DNA of 64,000 nt. Source: Helicobacter pylori. Its GTDB lineage: Bacteria; Campylobacterota; Campylobacteria; Campylobacterales; Helicobacteraceae. The stretch is from the NCBI RefSeq assembly GCF_001653475.1, contig NZ_CP011487.1, positions 124,001 through 188,000 of the forward strand, written 5' to 3'. The position numbers were made by a program, and so were the translations under genes. Under the pieces are notes generated by a model, which saw only the letters and a list, made by a program, of their open reading frames with translations, did not search any database and was not told the origin of the DNA. Positions 62,350 through 64,000 of the stretch are shown here, piece after piece (the stretch's first letter is position 1; every line of letters begins with the position of its first letter).

Positions 62350-62364
62350 CTACAAGCATGTAGC
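62349..62364. terminator. Hairpin between convergent genes
   Basis: GCTACA (62349-62354) pairs with TGTAGC (62359-62364) around AGCA, in the gap between the glycosyltransferase and the PEBP-family gene. There is no long T-run on either side, so termination is plausible but not strong. Confidence 0.5.
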
Positions 62365-62916
62365 CTATTTCCTCACAAACTGCTTGTATAAAAATTCCTT
62401 TCTCCCTATGGCGATGATATGGTTGCGCATTTTGTCATGCAAATCGCCTAAGAAAAAAGGGGCTTTTAAGGCGAGTTTAGGAATGTCTAGGGCATACACT
62501 TGAATGAGATAATGGTGATCACCATTAGGGGGCATGGGACCGATATAGACGCTGTTATTGAGATTGGAGCGTTGTTTTTCATTTTCATTGAGAGAAGAAC
62601 GGATAAAGCCTTGAGTGAGCGAATTGACCCCTTGAACAATCCTTTTATCCATCATGGAAGCGTTTTCTTCTAAAACATTATAAGGAATATTGCCCACTAC
62701 CCAATGGACAAACGACATGCCGCACACTTTTTGAGCGTCATGATCGATGAGTTCTAATGCATAGCTTTGAGCGCCTTCTACTTTTTGCCATGAGATTTTA
62801 GGCGAATAAGTGGGTAAGCCGTTTGGGTTGAGAAACCCTCTAGGAGCGTTACCGCCAAATTTAGCGTCCAAATACCCTTGCGAATCGGTTTGAATCACCA
62901 CTTCAAAAGTTTTCAT
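62365..62916 (-). CDS. PEBP-family protein (YbhB/YbcL type)
   Basis: A 183-residue cytoplasmic protein of the phosphatidylethanolamine-binding/RKIP-like family, whose bacterial members have no settled role. Family stretches are GLPTYSPKISWQKVEGAQSY, FVHWVVGNIP and YIGPMPPNGDHHYLIQVYAL, which form the anion-binding pocket. An extended -10 (TGCTACAAT) lies about 40 bases upstream on the minus strand (62961-62956). It is monocistronic, between a convergent and a divergent gene. Confidence 0.92.
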   Translation of the reverse strand: MKTFEVVIQTDSQGYLDAKFGGNAPRGFLNPNGLPTYSPKISWQKVEGAQSYALELIDHDAQKVCGMSFVHWVVGNIPYNVLEENASMMDKRIVQGVNSLTQGFIRSSLNENEKQRSNLNNSVYIGPMPPNGDHHYLIQVYALDIPKLALKAPFFLGDLHDKMRNHIIAIGRKEFLYKQFVRK

Positions 62917-63061
62917 TTTAAGCCTTTTTTCTTTGGAATCATTTTGCGTATTCTTATTGTAGCATGATTATAAAAATACATCTTGATTTGGAGCATGATA
63001 TTAGAATAATCATTTTTAATGATTAAATAGCTATTTATTTTTAGTGGTTAGTATTGAACGC

Positions 63062-63523
63062 ATGGAAAGTAAAATAAATCGTTTGAGCGCCAAGATAGAC
63101 GCACTATTGGAACAGCAAAAAAGAGTGATTTCTTTACTAGAAACTTATTTGAGCGTTTATCCCGCCCAAGAGGTTTCAAATAAGTTTTTTAAAGGCGTTA
63201 GTCAAGGGATGGAGTTAGCCCCAGAAATCGCGCAAGGAGATGAAGAAAAACGCCTTTATGTGTTGCAATATTTAAGCCATGTGGATATTACTAAAAACAA
63301 GCAAGACTCCCAACTCAAAAAAGATTGTTTGGAATTTATCCAAAGGTTTAATGTCCCAAAGCCCATTATAGTTACCGCTCTTTATAACCTTAGGGGCATT
63401 AAGCCCACTAAAAAAGAAGTGGCGAAACAATTGCAAAAACTCTATGTGTGGGAGAAGCGTTACCAACAAGGGGGGATAGACGCTTTAAAAGACAGGCGTG
63501 GGAGACCCCTTAAAAAACCTTAA
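63062..63523 (+). CDS. Coiled-coil protein with transposase-like helix-turn-helix tail
   Basis: A 153-residue protein of unknown role. Residues 1-40 form a heptad-rich helix (ESKINRLSAKIDALLEQQKRVISLLETYL). The C-terminal 60 residues contain a helix-turn-helix pattern (KKEVAKQLQKLYVWEKRYQQGGIDALKDRRGRPLKK). Its ending, W..RY..GG..AL.DRRGRP, is the hallmark of transposase N-terminal DNA-binding domains, but no catalytic domain follows. ATG 63062 is used. GTG 63044 is in frame, and neither has a clear ribosome binding site. A 14-base palindrome lies just upstream. Confidence 0.7.
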   Translation: MESKINRLSAKIDALLEQQKRVISLLETYLSVYPAQEVSNKFFKGVSQGMELAPEIAQGDEEKRLYVLQYLSHVDITKNKQDSQLKKDCLEFIQRFNVPKPIIVTALYNLRGIKPTKKEVAKQLQKLYVWEKRYQQGGIDALKDRRGRPLKKP

Positions 63524-63659
63524 GCGGGTTGGTAGCGGTTGTTGTTAGTTTTTGATAGGAGGCTATTCGCATTTCTCAATATGTTTTTAAAAATTCATCT
63601 TATTTTAAGTTAAAATTAAGAAAATATCTTGTATTTAATCATAATTTAGACCTAGATAA

Positions 63660-64000
<341 letters not shown>

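Overview
The window is chromosomal DNA of Helicobacter pylori. The evidence is the AT-rich composition, the σ80-type TATAAT boxes without clear -35 elements, and genes typical of the species: arsRS, two cysteine-rich Sel1 proteins (hcpD, hcpA), the Hof porin hofA, rfaJ-like glycosyltransferases, the pseudaminic acid gene pseI and the futalosine menaquinone gene mqnD. From memory, the gene order follows the HP0150-HP0220 stretch of strain 26695. No rRNA, tRNA, insertion sequence or CRISPR array was seen. Two lesions in the molybdopterin gene moeA resemble the molybdenum-pathway decay reported for East Asian strains, which hints at, but does not prove, that lineage.

Layout. 1-7.8 kb: a membrane protein, mqnD, divergent recA, then eno with a ftsB-like gene, an AMIN-domain protein, aroK, a membrane sensor-like protein and a family 8 LPS glycosyltransferase. 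7.8-20 kb: hcpD, then a long minus-strand block of yebC, hemB, the acid-response pair arsS/arsR, two small genes of unknown role, a U32 protein, remote cheZ, prfB, broken moeA, fliR and an EI24-family membrane protein. 20-32 kb: a secreted parvulin, fba and efp. These are followed by a minus-strand set (lnt, LolD-like ABC, pseI), then cvpA-like, lysS, glyA, a DUF1882 gene and a SPOR protein. 32-48 kb: a UPF0114 protein, cardiolipin synthase-like cls, frdCAB, tpiA, fabI, lpxD, metK, ndk, and the yceD-rpmF-plsX-fabH lipid/ribosome cluster. Small secreted proteins, a broken OLD-family nuclease and mrp close this part. 48-64 kb: a phase-variable glycosyltransferase, hofA, htpG, hcpA, mnmG-dapE, a dicarboxylate transporter, cdsA-dxr, a second phase-variable glycosyltransferase, a PEBP protein, a gene with a transposase-like helix-turn-helix, and the start of nifS.

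Themes. Envelope building dominates: lipid A (lpxD), phospholipid (plsX, fabH, fabI, cdsA, cls), LPS glycans (three glycosyltransferases), lipoproteins (lnt, LolD-like) and surface proteins (hofA, hcpA, hcpD). Energy metabolism appears as the fumarate reductase operon and glycolytic/gluconeogenic enzymes. Motility appears as fliR, cheZ and pseI.

Switching and decay. Simple repeats set the state of several genes. Two LPS glycosyltransferases are out of frame (GA x6 at 49447-49459; G10 at 61491-61500). The arsS C-terminus is set by C10 at 11098-11107. A T12 tract precedes hofA. moeA and the OLD-family nuclease are broken. The most novel-looking material is small: two unlisted hydrophobic mini-ORFs (20087-20230 minus, 45126-45266 plus), overlapping divergent -10 boxes at recA/mqnD and glycosyltransferase/hcpD, a probable leaderless gene at 206, and a probable lost start codon in hofA.
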